Source of the DNA: JAJNBA01 sp035512775
GTDB taxonomy: Bacteria; Actinomycetota; UBA4738; HRBIN12
Direction: 5' to 3'
DNA length: 21,674 nt
Assembly: GCA_035512775.1 (NCBI GenBank)
Contig: DATKDI010000022.1
Location: 1-21,674 of the forward strand
The notes under the pieces were generated by a model. The model was not told where the DNA came from. It worked only from the letters and a program-made list of their open reading frames with translations, and ran no database searches. Positions 1 through 7,878 of this stretch are shown here, piece after piece (the first letter of the stretch is position 1; every line of letters starts with the position of its first letter). A program made the translations under genes and the position numbers.

Positions 1-45
1 TGGCTGGCAGCCAAGAGGTCAGGGGTTCGAATCCCCTTGGGTCCA
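1..45 (+). tRNA. tRNA-Ala (anticodon GGC), 3' part; 5' half lies outside the window
   Basis: The visible part begins inside the anticodon stem. Bases 1-3 (TGG) pair with 11-13 (CCA), the 7-nt loop is 4-10 with anticodon GGC at 6-8, the variable loop is AGGTC (16-20), and the T arm is 21-37 with loop TTCGAAT. The 3' acceptor strand is 38-44 (TGGGTCC) with discriminator A45. Base T42 falls at tRNA position 70, the U of the G3:U70 pair that identifies tRNA-Ala, which agrees with the anticodon. No CCA is encoded. The partner G3 is outside the window and so is not seen. Confidence 0.9.
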
Positions 46-98
46 CAGAAACGTGTCCTGTGCCGCCTGGTAGTTGACGTTGCGGCGTCACCTGTTGC

Positions 99-127
99 TT
101 GCGCTCGAACACCTGTTCGACTAGCCT
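99..127 (+). promoter_or_regulatory. recA promoter
   Basis: A candidate -35 TTGCGC (99-104) and -10 TAGCCT (122-127, TAnnnT type) are separated by exactly 17 bp. The spacer is almost entirely the SOS box at 105-120, so bound LexA would block RNA polymerase directly. Transcription would start near 134, leaving a leader of about 136 nt before the GTG at 270. The -35 is weak; the assignment rests mainly on spacing and on the same layout at the LysM promoter. Confidence 0.5.
105..120. promoter_or_regulatory. SOS box (LexA operator) of recA
   Basis: TCGAACACCTGTTCGA contains the full CGAAC-N4-GTTCG operator known for Gram-positive and actinobacterial LexA, with flanking T/A extending the symmetry to 16 bp. 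Its place upstream of recA, with lexA in the same window, makes LexA repression of recA very likely. Confidence 0.93.
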
Positions 128-232
128 CGGCCCGCATGCACACGGCAAATCAGGAAGAATGACAGAGGTGTAACTCATGTCAGAGTCAAGGGCTAATCTC
201 CACTCGTCGCTTGCACAGGCACTCTCCCGGCC

Positions 233-272
233 CCCCTCCGGGCAGGGCAGGGGCACGAAGGAGGGGAACGTG
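233..272 (+). promoter_or_regulatory. recA ribosome binding site with possible SD-sequestering stem
   Basis: AAGGAGG (258-264) lies 5 nt before the GTG at 270 and is the reason for choosing that start. CCCCTCC at 233-239 is the exact complement of GGAGGGG at 260-266, so a 7-bp stem with a 20-nt loop could hide the SD. A competing short hairpin CCCGG/CCGGG (226-230/238-242) would free it. The pairing is visible in the sequence; a regulatory role is inference. Confidence 0.4.
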
Positions 273-1376
273 GATCGGGACAAGATGCTGGACGTCACGC
301 TGCAGCAGATCGAGAAGCAGTTCGGAAGAGGCGCCGTCATGAAGCTCGGCGAGCACCCGATGGGGGCGGGGATCACCGTCATCCCCACGGGCTCGCTGGC
401 ATTGGACATCGCGCTCGGGGTCGGAGGGATCCCGAAGGGCCGCGTCGTCGAGGTGTTCGGTCCGGAGGGCTCGGGCAAGACGACCGTGTGCCTGCACATG
501 ATCGCGGAGGCGCAATCCAAGGGTGGCATCGCCGCTTTCATCGACGCCGAGCACGCGCTCGACCCCACGTACGCGCGGGAGTTGGGCGTCAACATCGACG
601 AGCTCCTCGTCTCCCAGCCGGACTCCGGCGAGCAGGCGCTCGAGATCGCGGACATGCTGGTTCGGTCCGCGGCGCTCGACCTCGTGGTGATCGACTCGGT
701 GGCGGCTCTGGTGCCGCGCGCCGAGATCGAGGGTGAGATGGGTGACACCCACGTCGGCTTGCAGGCACGTCTGATGTCCCAGGCGATGAGGAAGCTCTCG
801 GGCTCGCTGTCCCGGTTCGACACCACCGCGATCTTCATCAACCAGCTGCGCGAGAAGATCGGCGTGATGTTCGGATCACCGGAAACGACCCCTGGTGGGC
901 GGGCGCTGAAGTTCTACTCGACCATCCGGCTCGACGTTCGCAAGATCGAGAACCTGAAGGACGGGACCGAGGTGGTGGGCTCCCGTACCCGGGTGAAGGT
1001 CGTGAAGAACAAGGTGGCGCCGCCGTTCCGCCAGTGCGAATTCGACATCATGTACGGAAAGGGCATCTCCAAGGAAGGCTCGCTCATCGACGTGGGCGTC
1101 GACCTCGAGATCGTGAAGAAATCCGGCGCGTGGTTCACCTACGAGGGCGACCAGCTCGGCCAGGGCCGCGAGAACGCCCGGCAGTTCCTCGCCGAGCACA
1201 TCGATCTGCGAGATGAGATCGAGCGGAAGGTGCGCGAGGCGGTCGGTCTCACGTCCTTCGGCGAGGGTGACGACGAACCCATCACGATCGGTGAGGCCGA
1301 AGCGCCTCCTCTCGAAGAGCCGCCGCCCTCCGACGAGCCGGTCGCCGCGGGTAAGCGAAGCAAGGGGTCGGGATAG
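270..1376 (+). CDS. recA: Recombinase A (RecA)
   Basis: RecA forms filaments on single-stranded DNA, drives strand exchange in recombinational repair and, as the SOS co-protease, triggers LexA self-cleavage. From the GTG at 270 the product is 368 aa and begins VDRDKMLDVTLQQIEKQFG, the usual N-terminus of the family. Walker A GPEGSGKT is at residues 64-71, the Walker B-like LVVIDSVAAL follows, and the L2-region INQLREKIGVMFG is intact. The C-terminal tail is acidic and proline-rich. There is no intein, unlike some mycobacterial RecA. The frame is open back to an ATG at 177, which would add 31 poorly conserved residues. The GTG is preferred because AAGGAGG sits 5 nt upstream and the family N-terminus starts there. 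The gene is preceded by a LexA operator and followed 11 nt later by recX. Confidence 0.97.
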   Translation: MDRDKMLDVTLQQIEKQFGRGAVMKLGEHPMGAGITVIPTGSLALDIALGVGGIPKGRVVEVFGPEGSGKTTVCLHMIAEAQSKGGIAAFIDAEHALDPTYARELGVNIDELLVSQPDSGEQALEIADMLVRSAALDLVVIDSVAALVPRAEIEGEMGDTHVGLQARLMSQAMRKLSGSLSRFDTTAIFINQLREKIGVMFGSPETTPGGRALKFYSTIRLDVRKIENLKDGTEVVGSRTRVKVVKNKVAPPFRQCEFDIMYGKGISKEGSLIDVGVDLEIVKKSGAWFTYEGDQLGQGRENARQFLAEHIDLRDEIERKVREAVGLTSFGEGDDEPITIGEAEAPPLEEPPPSDEPVAAGKRSKGSG

Positions 1377-1387
1377 GCGCCGCGGCT

Positions 1388-1882
1388 GTGCCTCGTCGTC
1401 GCGAGGTCAAGAACCCGAAGAGCTGCCACGAGCGCGCCCTCGGCCTCTTGGCCGTGCGGCCCCGCAGCCGCCGGGAACTGGAGCGACGGCTCCTCTCCGC
1501 GCGGTTCGAGCCGGACGAGGTGCAAGACGTGCTCACGCGGCTGGAGCGGGTCGGGCTTGTCGACGACGAGGCCTTCGCCCGGCAGTACGCGGAGCAGCGA
1601 TTCGGCGCCCGCAAAGAGGGGAGCCGGGGCGTCGAGCGGGGACTTCGGGCGGCCGGGATCGCTCCTGCCCTCGCGGCCACCACCGCTTCCGAGGGGGCTC
1701 CGGACGACGACGAGGAGCGGGCCGCAGATCTGGCCCTGTCCCGGGCATCCCGGCTCCGTGGCGTCGCCCCCCAGAAGGCCTTCACACGGCTCTCCTCGCT
1801 CCTGATGCGACGGGGCTACAGCCCCGAGACCGCTCGCAGCGCAGCACGGAAGGCCCTGGAGATCTCTCTCGAGGAGGACTAG
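1388..1882 (+). CDS. recX: Regulatory protein RecX
   Basis: RecX binds RecA filaments and limits RecA ATPase and strand exchange. The 164-aa product has the helical repeat pattern of the family: ALGLLAVRPRSRRELERRL, then RLERVGLVDDEAFARQYAE in the second repeat, and a third repeat (AFTRLSSLLMRRGYSPETAR) near the C-terminus. The middle (residues about 90-120) is acidic and less conserved. It starts with GTG 11 nt after the recA stop, so it is almost certainly co-transcribed with recA and damage-inducible. The size fits actinobacterial RecX. Confidence 0.93.
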   Translation: MPRRREVKNPKSCHERALGLLAVRPRSRRELERRLLSARFEPDEVQDVLTRLERVGLVDDEAFARQYAEQRFGARKEGSRGVERGLRAAGIAPALAATTASEGAPDDDEERAADLALSRASRLRGVAPQKAFTRLSSLLMRRGYSPETARSAARKALEISLEED

Positions 1883-1887
1883 CGACC

Positions 1888-1916
1888 TTGTGTCTCGCGA
1901 CCCCCGGCCGTACCAT
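1888..1916 (+). promoter_or_regulatory. Candidate promoter for the rny-hflX block
   Basis: TTGTGT (1888-1893) and TACCAT (1911-1916) are separated by 17 bp, starting 6 nt after the recX stop. This matches the TTGnnn-17-TAnnnT pattern seen at several other places in the window. It would give a leader of nearly 190 nt before rny. It is based on pattern only. Confidence 0.5.
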
Positions 1917-1976
1917 CGGGGAAACGAGAGGAATCGATCTCCCGAACCCAACCAGGCGAACGACCGAAGGGCTGAA

Positions 1977-2051
1977 GTGACCGAGTTCAACATCGACCCG
2001 ACCACCTGCTCCGACCCTGCACGTGCTCTCAGAAGGGGTCGGCGGCACTAG
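1977..2051 (+). CDS. Possible 24-aa leader ORF upstream of rny
   Basis: A GTG at 1977 follows AAGGG by about 5 nt and opens a 24-codon frame (VTEFNIDPTTCSDPARALRR..., stop TAG 2049-2051) between the candidate promoter and rny. I recognise no family. The peptide is polar with an arginine-rich end and one cysteine. It could be a small leader peptide, or chance, since short open frames are common at this GC content. Confidence 0.18.
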   Translation: MTEFNIDPTTCSDPARALRRGRRH

Positions 2052-2111
2052 CCTTCGTCGAAGCACTGGATCGGTGACCGAGATCCCTCTCCCGAGACAT
2101 CGGGAGGAACG

Positions 2112-3644
2112 ATGGAAGCCGTCATCGCCGGCCTCCTCGGTCTTACGGCCGGGGTCGTCGTGGGATTCGTCGTCCGCAACTCGATCGGAGCGTCCAATGC
2201 GCGCTCCGCGGAAGCACAAGCCAAGAAGCTCCTGCTCGACGCCGAAGAAGAAGCAGCCAAGACCCGCGCTCGAGGGCTCCAGGAATCCAAAGATGAGTCT
2301 GCCCGGATGCGGCGGGAGACCGAAGAGGACCTGAAGCACAGGCGGGAGGAGGTGGGTCGCCTCGAGCGCCGGATCACGGAGTCGGAGGGCGACCTTCGAG
2401 ATCGCGGCCAACGCATGGACGCTCGGACCGGAGAGCTCAAGGAGCGCGAGGACAAGCTGACCTTCGTCCGGGAGCAGCTGGAGAAGGCGACCGAGCAACA
2501 CAGGGCGCAGTTGGAACGGATCGCCGGGATGACCTCGAACGAGGCCAAGGAGCTGCTGGCCTCGCAGGTGATCGACGACGCGAAGCGCGGCGCGATGGCC
2601 CAGGTACGTGAGATCGAGCAGCGGGCCCGTGAAGAAGGCGATGAGCGAGCCCGGAAGATCGTGACCATCGCGATCCAGCGGGTCGCCTCGGAGCAGACGG
2701 CGGAATCGAGCGTCAGCGTCTTCACGCTCCCCAGCGAGGACATGAAGGGGCGGATCATCGGCCGGGAAGGCCGGAACATCCGTGCCTTCGAAGCGGCCAC
2801 CGGGGTCAACATCATCATCGACGACACGCCCGAGGCGGTCGTGCTCTCGTGCTTCGACCCCGTGCGCCGTGAGGCCGCCAGGATGACCCTGGAGAAGCTG
2901 GTCCAGGACGGGCGGATCCAGCCCGCCCGCATCGAGGAGGTCCACGAGCGGTCGGTCCGGGACCTCGACGCGCAGATCCGGAAGTCTGGCGAGGACGCGG
3001 TCGCCGAGGTGGGTCTCACCGACATCCATCCGGACCTGATCAAGCTCTTGGGCCGCCTCCAGTACCGCACCAGCTACGGCCAGAACGTGTTGAAGCACCT
3101 CATCGAGTCCGCTCACATCGCGAGTGCCCTCGCAGCGGAGATCGGCGTGGATCCGACGATCGCGAAGCGAGGCGCCTTCCTCCACGACATCGGGAAGGCA
3201 GTGACGCACGAGGTGGAGGGTTCCCACGCCATCATCGGGGCAGAGATCGCGCGCCGCCTGAAGGAGGACCCCGAGGTCGTGCACTGCATCGAGGCCCACC
3301 ACGGGGAGGTGGAACAGCGGACGATCCACGCGGTCCTCGCGCAGATCGCCGATTCCATCAGCGGCGGCCGTCCCGGCGCCCGTCGCGAATCGCTGGAGAC
3401 CTACATCAAGCGCCTCGAGCGTCTGGAGGAGATCTGCACGGCGCACGAAGGCGTCGAGAAGGTCTTCGCGATGCAGGCAGGGCGCGAGGTCCGCGTCATG
3501 GTCACGCCCGACGGCGTCGACGATCTCCAGGCGCAGACGATCGCGAGGGACATCGCGAAGCAGGTGGAGGAGGAGCTCCAGTACCCGGGCCAGATCAAGA
3601 TCTCCGTGATCCGGGAGACGCGCGCCACCGAGTACGCAAGGTAG
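2112..3644 (+). CDS. rny: Ribonuclease Y
   Basis: RNase Y is a membrane-anchored endoribonuclease that starts bulk mRNA decay. The 510-aa product has the family layout: an N-terminal membrane helix (about residues 3-22), a long charged coiled coil (about 30-190), a KH RNA-binding domain with GRIIGREGRNIR at 213-224, and an HD phosphohydrolase domain with the metal-binding pair H358-D359 in FLHDIGK. Length is normal (about 510-520 aa). The ATG at 2112 has GGGAGGAA just upstream. The gene leads a tight plus-strand block; miaB begins 9 nt after its stop. RNase Y is best known from Firmicutes; its position between recX and miaB here is unlike mycobacteria. Confidence 0.96.
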   Translation: MEAVIAGLLGLTAGVVVGFVVRNSIGASNARSAEAQAKKLLLDAEEEAAKTRARGLQESKDESARMRRETEEDLKHRREEVGRLERRITESEGDLRDRGQRMDARTGELKEREDKLTFVREQLEKATEQHRAQLERIAGMTSNEAKELLASQVIDDAKRGAMAQVREIEQRAREEGDERARKIVTIAIQRVASEQTAESSVSVFTLPSEDMKGRIIGREGRNIRAFEAATGVNIIIDDTPEAVVLSCFDPVRREAARMTLEKLVQDGRIQPARIEEVHERSVRDLDAQIRKSGEDAVAEVGLTDIHPDLIKLLGRLQYRTSYGQNVLKHLIESAHIASALAAEIGVDPTIAKRGAFLHDIGKAVTHEVEGSHAIIGAEIARRLKEDPEVVHCIEAHHGEVEQRTIHAVLAQIADSISGGRPGARRESLETYIKRLERLEEICTAHEGVEKVFAMQAGREVRVMVTPDGVDDLQAQTIARDIAKQVEEELQYPGQIKISVIRETRATEYAR

Positions 3645-3653
3645 CCTCGGGAC

Positions 3654-4991
3654 GTGAACGGGACGTTCCTCATCCGCACTTTCGGGTGCCAGATGAACGA
3701 GCACGACTCCGAGCGGATCGGAGGCATGCTCCGCGCCGACGGCATGACGCCGACGGAGGATGTGGGGGAGGCCCGGGTGGTCGTGCTGAACACGTGCGCC
3801 ATCCGCGAGAACGCCGACAACAAGCTCTACGGCAACCTCGGTCACCTGAAGCCCCTCAAGGCGGCGAACCCCGACCTTCGGATCGTCGTGGCCGGATGCC
3901 TGGCCCAGAAGGATCAGGGCCTGATCCAGGAGAAGGCGCCGTGGGTCGACGTGGTGGTCGGGACGCACGCGCTCCCGCATCTGCTCGACCTGCTCCGGCG
4001 GGCGGAGGACGAGGGTCCGCAGATGGACATCGCCGAGTACACCGAGCTGTTCCCCTCGGCGCTCCCTGCGGCGCGTGACGACGCGTTCCGTGCCTGGGTC
4101 GCGATCGCGGTCGGATGCGACAACGCCTGCACGTTCTGCATCGTGCCGTTCGTCCGGGGCGCGCAGCGCTCCCGGGCGATCGGCGACGTGATCGCGGAGG
4201 TGCAAGGGCTCGCCCGCCGGGGTGTGGTCGAGGTGACCCTCCTCGGCCAGAACGTGAACACGTACGGGCGCGACGTCACGGTTCCCGGGACGTCGCGCCG
4301 GCCTCTCTTCGCCGAGCTGCTCCGAGAGGTGAACCGGGTCGAGGGGCTCCGGCGGATCCGCTTCACGTCGCCGCATCCGCACGACTTCACGCCGGACGTG
4401 ATCGAGGCGATGGCCGAGAGCGACAAGGTCTGCGAGCACATCCACTTCCCGCTGCAGTCGGGATCGGACGCGGTGTTGAAGGCGATGCAGCGCTCCTACC
4501 GGCGCGAGCGCTACCTTGGGTGGCTCGACAGGATCCGCGACGCGATCCCGGAGGTGGCGGTGTCCACCGACATCATCGTCGGGTTCCCTGGCGAGACCGA
4601 TGAGGACTTCACCGACACGCTCGAGGTGGTCGAGCGAGCTCGGTTCGATTCGGCGTTCACGTTCCAGTACTCGCCGAGGCCCGGGACCCGGGCGGCCTCG
4701 ATGCCCGATCAGGTCCCCAAGGAGATCGTGCAGGAGCGGTTCGACCGGCTCTTGGCCCTGCAAGGCGACGTCTCCCTGGCGAAGGCGCGAGCGCAGGTCG
4801 GCACGGAGGCGGAGGTGCTGATCGAGGGCGCGGGGCGACGGGGATCGTCCATGCGATCCCGGACGCGAACGAACCGGATCGTGCACCTAGCGGACGCGCT
4901 GGAGCCGGGGGCGTTCGTCACGGCACGGATCACGGACGCAGCGCCGCACCACCTGTCCGGCGAGGTCGTTCCCGCGCCCGCTCTGGTCTGA
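3654..4991 (+). CDS. miaB: tRNA-2-methylthio-N6-dimethylallyladenosine synthase (MiaB)
   Basis: MiaB is a radical-SAM methylthiotransferase that converts i6A37 to ms2i6A37 in tRNAs reading UNN codons, using two [4Fe-4S] clusters. In the 445-aa product the UPF0004-domain cysteines are C12 (FGCQMNEHDSE), C48 (LNTCAIRENA) and C82 (AGCLAQ). The radical-SAM CX3CX2C is C155, C159, C162 (VGCDNACTFC). A C-terminal TRAM domain covers about residues 375-440. The FGCQMNEHDSE and NTCAIRENAD signatures distinguish MiaB from RimO and MtaB. It starts with GTG, 9 nt after rny, and miaA, whose product makes its substrate, starts 3 nt after its stop. Confidence 0.96.
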   Translation: MNGTFLIRTFGCQMNEHDSERIGGMLRADGMTPTEDVGEARVVVLNTCAIRENADNKLYGNLGHLKPLKAANPDLRIVVAGCLAQKDQGLIQEKAPWVDVVVGTHALPHLLDLLRRAEDEGPQMDIAEYTELFPSALPAARDDAFRAWVAIAVGCDNACTFCIVPFVRGAQRSRAIGDVIAEVQGLARRGVVEVTLLGQNVNTYGRDVTVPGTSRRPLFAELLREVNRVEGLRRIRFTSPHPHDFTPDVIEAMAESDKVCEHIHFPLQSGSDAVLKAMQRSYRRERYLGWLDRIRDAIPEVAVSTDIIVGFPGETDEDFTDTLEVVERARFDSAFTFQYSPRPGTRAASMPDQVPKEIVQERFDRLLALQGDVSLAKARAQVGTEAEVLIEGAGRRGSSMRSRTRTNRIVHLADALEPGAFVTARITDAAPHHLSGEVVPAPALV

Positions 4992-4994
4992 GGC

Positions 4995-5912
4995 GTGGAA
5001 CCGTTCCTCGCCCTGGTCGGCCCGACCGCGTCCGGCAAGACCGAGGCGGGGCTTGCGGTGGCCGGATCTCTCGGCGCGGAGATCCTCTCGGTCGACTCGA
5101 TGCTCGTCTATCGAGGGATGGACGTGGGAACGGCCAAACCCACGTCCGAACAGCAGGCGCGCATCCCGCACCACCTCCTCGACCTCGTCGAGCCCAGCGA
5201 GCCGTTCAGCGTGGCGGCGTTCCAGGCTGCGGCCCGCGATGCGGCGGGCGACGTCCGCCGTCGCGGGTTGCAGCCGTTGCTCGTGGGCGGGTCGGGTCTC
5301 TACTTCCGGGCGGTGGTCGACGGGCTCGAGTTCCCGGGGACCGAGCCCCGGACCCGCGGGACCCTGGAGGGGGAGGCGGACGCCCTGGGACCCGACCGGA
5401 TGCATCGACGCCTCGCCGATATGGATCCGGTCGCCGCCTCGAAGATCGATCCGGCCAACATCCGGAGGACCGTGCGGGCGCTCGAGGTGGCCGCGATCAC
5501 CGGGAACCCGTTCAGCTCCTACGCGGCGGCGTGGGAGTCGTATCCGCCGGAGCGGGTGCGCGTCGCCGGGATCGGCCTGACGCCGGAGCAGCTCTCGCAG
5601 CGGGTGGAGATGCGGGCGCAGGAGATGCTCGCGGCCGGCTGGCTCGATGAGGTCGAGAAGCTCGTCGCAGCCGGGTTCGGAGGCTGGCTCACCTCCTCGC
5701 AGGCCATCGGCTACGCTGAGCTTGCCCGCCATCTCGCGCACGAGCTCAGCCTGGAGGACGTCGTCCAGCAGACCGTCAAGCGGACCCGCAACCTCGCGCG
5801 GCGGCAGATGGCGTGGTTCCGTCGCGATCCGCGGATCCGGTGGTTCGATGCCGGCTTGGGGGGTGCCTCGGACGTCGTGGATGACGTCGTGGCCTACTTG
5901 GAGGGCGCGTGA
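4995..5912 (+). CDS. miaA: tRNA dimethylallyltransferase (MiaA)
   Basis: MiaA transfers a dimethylallyl group to A37 of tRNAs reading UNN codons, the step before MiaB. The 305-aa product has the P-loop GPTASGKT (residues 9-16), the DSMLVYRGMDVGTAKPT substrate-binding segment, HHLLDLVEPSEPFSVAAF and the C-terminal TRNLARRQMAWFR motif. One oddity: the position in DSM-L-VYR usually occupied by glutamine in MiaA is leucine here. The GTG start is 3 nt after miaB, and the end overlaps dapF by 4 nt, so the genes are likely translationally coupled. Confidence 0.95.
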   Translation: MEPFLALVGPTASGKTEAGLAVAGSLGAEILSVDSMLVYRGMDVGTAKPTSEQQARIPHHLLDLVEPSEPFSVAAFQAAARDAAGDVRRRGLQPLLVGGSGLYFRAVVDGLEFPGTEPRTRGTLEGEADALGPDRMHRRLADMDPVAASKIDPANIRRTVRALEVAAITGNPFSSYAAAWESYPPERVRVAGIGLTPEQLSQRVEMRAQEMLAAGWLDEVEKLVAAGFGGWLTSSQAIGYAELARHLAHELSLEDVVQQTVKRTRNLARRQMAWFRRDPRIRWFDAGLGGASDVVDDVVAYLEGA

Positions 5913-6769
5913 GCGAGCTCCGCGTCTGGAAGTATCAGGCCGCCGGGAACGACTTCGTGATGACGTACGACCCAGAGGATCGACGGGCCCTGTCCGCGGA
6001 CGAGGTCGAGGCTCTGTGCGACCGGCGCTTGGGGATCGGCGCCGATGGCTCGATCAGGGTGACGCGCGGGAGCGATGGCCGTCCTTTCATGGACTACCGC
6101 AACGCGGATGGAAGCCTCGCCGAGATGTGCGGGAACGGCCTTCGCTGCGTCGCGCTGCTGCTTCGCGACGTCGGTGACACAGCTGAGCCGTCGTTCGACG
6201 TGGAGACGAGAGCGGGGGAGCGACAGGTGGAGATCGCGTCCGACAGCCGCGTCATCGTGGACATGGGCGAGCCCAACTTCACGAAGGCCGCGATCCCGAT
6301 GCGCGGACCGGCGTGGGAGACCTTCCTCCACGAGCCCCTCGATCTCGGCGGCGGTCTGGTCGTCACGGCCAGCGCGGTGTCGATGGGCAACCCCCACTTC
6401 GTCCTGTTCGTCGAGGACGACCCGGAGCGATTCCACGTCGCCCATATCGGGGCGGTCTTGGAGCGCGACGATCGATTCCCCGAGGGCACCAACGTGGAGT
6501 TCGCGAAGGTCACGGACGATGGGATCGTCGCGCGCGTGTGGGAGCGGGGGAGCGGGGAGACGATGGCGTGTGGCAGCGGAGCGTGCGCGATCCTGGTGGC
6601 GGCGAACGAGGCAGGCCTCACCGGCCCTCGATCCTCCGTACGGTTCCCGGGGGGTGTGCTGGAGGTCGAACGCCTGGAGACGGGCTCGGTCCTCCTCACC
6701 GGACCCGCGAGTCGCGTCTTCGAGACGACGATCGAACTCGATTCCCTGATGGAGGCATCCGAAGCGTGA
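5909..6769 (+). CDS. dapF: Diaminopimelate epimerase
   Basis: DapF interconverts LL- and meso-diaminopimelate, supplying peptidoglycan cross-links and lysine. The 286-aa product carries both catalytic cysteines: C74 in NADGSLAEMCGNGLRC and C221 in GETMACGSGACA. The N-terminal AAGNDFV and the central SMGNPHFVLF are also present. The GTG at 5909 overlaps the miaA stop by 4 nt, and the stop overlaps dapE by 4 nt. The miaA-dapF-hflX order is conserved in actinobacteria; here three further dap genes separate dapF from hflX. Confidence 0.97.
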   Translation: MSELRVWKYQAAGNDFVMTYDPEDRRALSADEVEALCDRRLGIGADGSIRVTRGSDGRPFMDYRNADGSLAEMCGNGLRCVALLLRDVGDTAEPSFDVETRAGERQVEIASDSRVIVDMGEPNFTKAAIPMRGPAWETFLHEPLDLGGGLVVTASAVSMGNPHFVLFVEDDPERFHVAHIGAVLERDDRFPEGTNVEFAKVTDDGIVARVWERGSGETMACGSGACAILVAANEAGLTGPRSSVRFPGGVLEVERLETGSVLLTGPASRVFETTIELDSLMEASEA

Positions 6770-7866
6770 CGACACTGGCGGAACGGCTGGCGGCGCGTGC
6801 CGAAGCGCTCGTGGCCCTCCCGTCGGAGAGCCGGCAGGAAGCGGCGATCCTCGCCGAGATCCGCGGATCCCTGCCGGACACGTACCGGGTCGTGGACGAG
6901 GAGGACTCGGTGCTCCTCGCGTTTCCGGAGCGGCGGCCGAGGATGCCGCTGGTGATGCTCGCCGGGCACGTGGACACGGTGCCGGTCGGTCGAAGTGCCC
7001 CGGGCCGGCGTGACGGTGACACGCTCCACGGCCGAGGGACCTCCGACATGAAGGGCGGGCTCGCGGTGATGCTCGAGATCGCCGATGCGTTCGCCGCGAC
7101 GGCGTCCGGGTCGCCGCAGATCGACTCCGACCTCGATGTCGGGCTGTTGTTCTTCGGACGGGAGGAGCTTCCGTTCGCGGACAGCGCGCTCGCACCGCTG
7201 TTCGACCGCCGGCCCGAGATCGCGGATGCAGCGCTCGCCATCGTGCTCGAGCCGACCGCGAACCGACTCGAGCTCGGATGCCTGGGCAACCTGAACGCGA
7301 CGGTCGCGTTCGAGGGTGAGGCGGCGCATTCCGCCCGGCCGTGGCTCGGCCGGAACGCGATCCACGCCGCGATCGCCGCGCTGGCGCCTGTGGCCGACCT
7401 CCCGATCCGTGACGTCGAGGTGGACGGCCTCACGTACCGGGAGGTCGCGTCGGTGACCACGATCCAGGGCGGCGTCGCCACCAACGTCGTGCCGGATCAC
7501 GCGACCGCCCACGTCAACTTCCGATATGCGCCCACCCACACGCCGGCCGAAGCGGAACGGAGGCTTCGGGAGCTCCTCGGTCACCCGAGCGCCGGGGTCG
7601 AGATCGTCGGCAACGCACCGCCAGGCCGGCCCCCCGCAGGGAACCCGTTGGTGGAGCGGCTTCGGGCTGCCGGCGATCTCCCCGTCGGCCCGAAGCAGGC
7701 CTGGACGCCCGTGGCCGAGTTCGGGCTCGCCGGCGTTGCTGCCGTCAACTTCGGCCCCGGCGACCCGCAGTACGCTCACAGGGACGACGAGCAGGTCGAT
7801 GTCGGCGCGCTCGTCAGGTCGTACGAGGTGCTGCGAGCGTTCCTCGGAACGGAACGCACGAGATAG
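6766..7866 (+). CDS. dapE: Succinyl-diaminopimelate desuccinylase (M20 family)
   Basis: DapE hydrolyses N-succinyl-LL-diaminopimelate to LL-DAP and succinate with two zinc ions. The 366-aa product shows the M20 metal ligands: H68 and D70 (AGHVDTVP), D94 (GRGTSDMKGG), the catalytic pair E133-E134 (FGREELPF), E162 (LEPT) and the C-terminal H338 (YAHRDDEQ). H188 (GEAAHSARPW) lies in the dimerisation domain. The GTG at 6766 overlaps the dapF stop, giving a start just before the conserved N-terminus; the frame stays open upstream only as a shadow inside dapF. Other M20 peptidases share these motifs, but the dapF and dapC-dapD neighbours settle the assignment. Confidence 0.93.
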   Translation: MTTLAERLAARAEALVALPSESRQEAAILAEIRGSLPDTYRVVDEEDSVLLAFPERRPRMPLVMLAGHVDTVPVGRSAPGRRDGDTLHGRGTSDMKGGLAVMLEIADAFAATASGSPQIDSDLDVGLLFFGREELPFADSALAPLFDRRPEIADAALAIVLEPTANRLELGCLGNLNATVAFEGEAAHSARPWLGRNAIHAAIAALAPVADLPIRDVEVDGLTYREVASVTTIQGGVATNVVPDHATAHVNFRYAPTHTPAEAERRLRELLGHPSAGVEIVGNAPPGRPPAGNPLVERLRAAGDLPVGPKQAWTPVAEFGLAGVAAVNFGPGDPQYAHRDDEQVDVGALVRSYEVLRAFLGTERTR

Positions 7867-7878
7867 GAGAAGGAGAAC

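Noticed and set aside
177..269. 31-codon N-terminal extension of RecA
   Set aside because: The frame is open, but the residues do not resemble RecA; the GTG at 270 has an optimal SD and gives the family N-terminus. Kept only as an alternative start in the findings.
1782..4886. Very long minus-strand open frame (1034 codons) opposite recX, rny and miaB
   Set aside because: It is a codon-bias shadow: high-GC genes leave the antisense frame open. The translation is rich in Arg/His/Leu/Asp without domain structure, and the opposite strand encodes clear RNase Y and MiaB.
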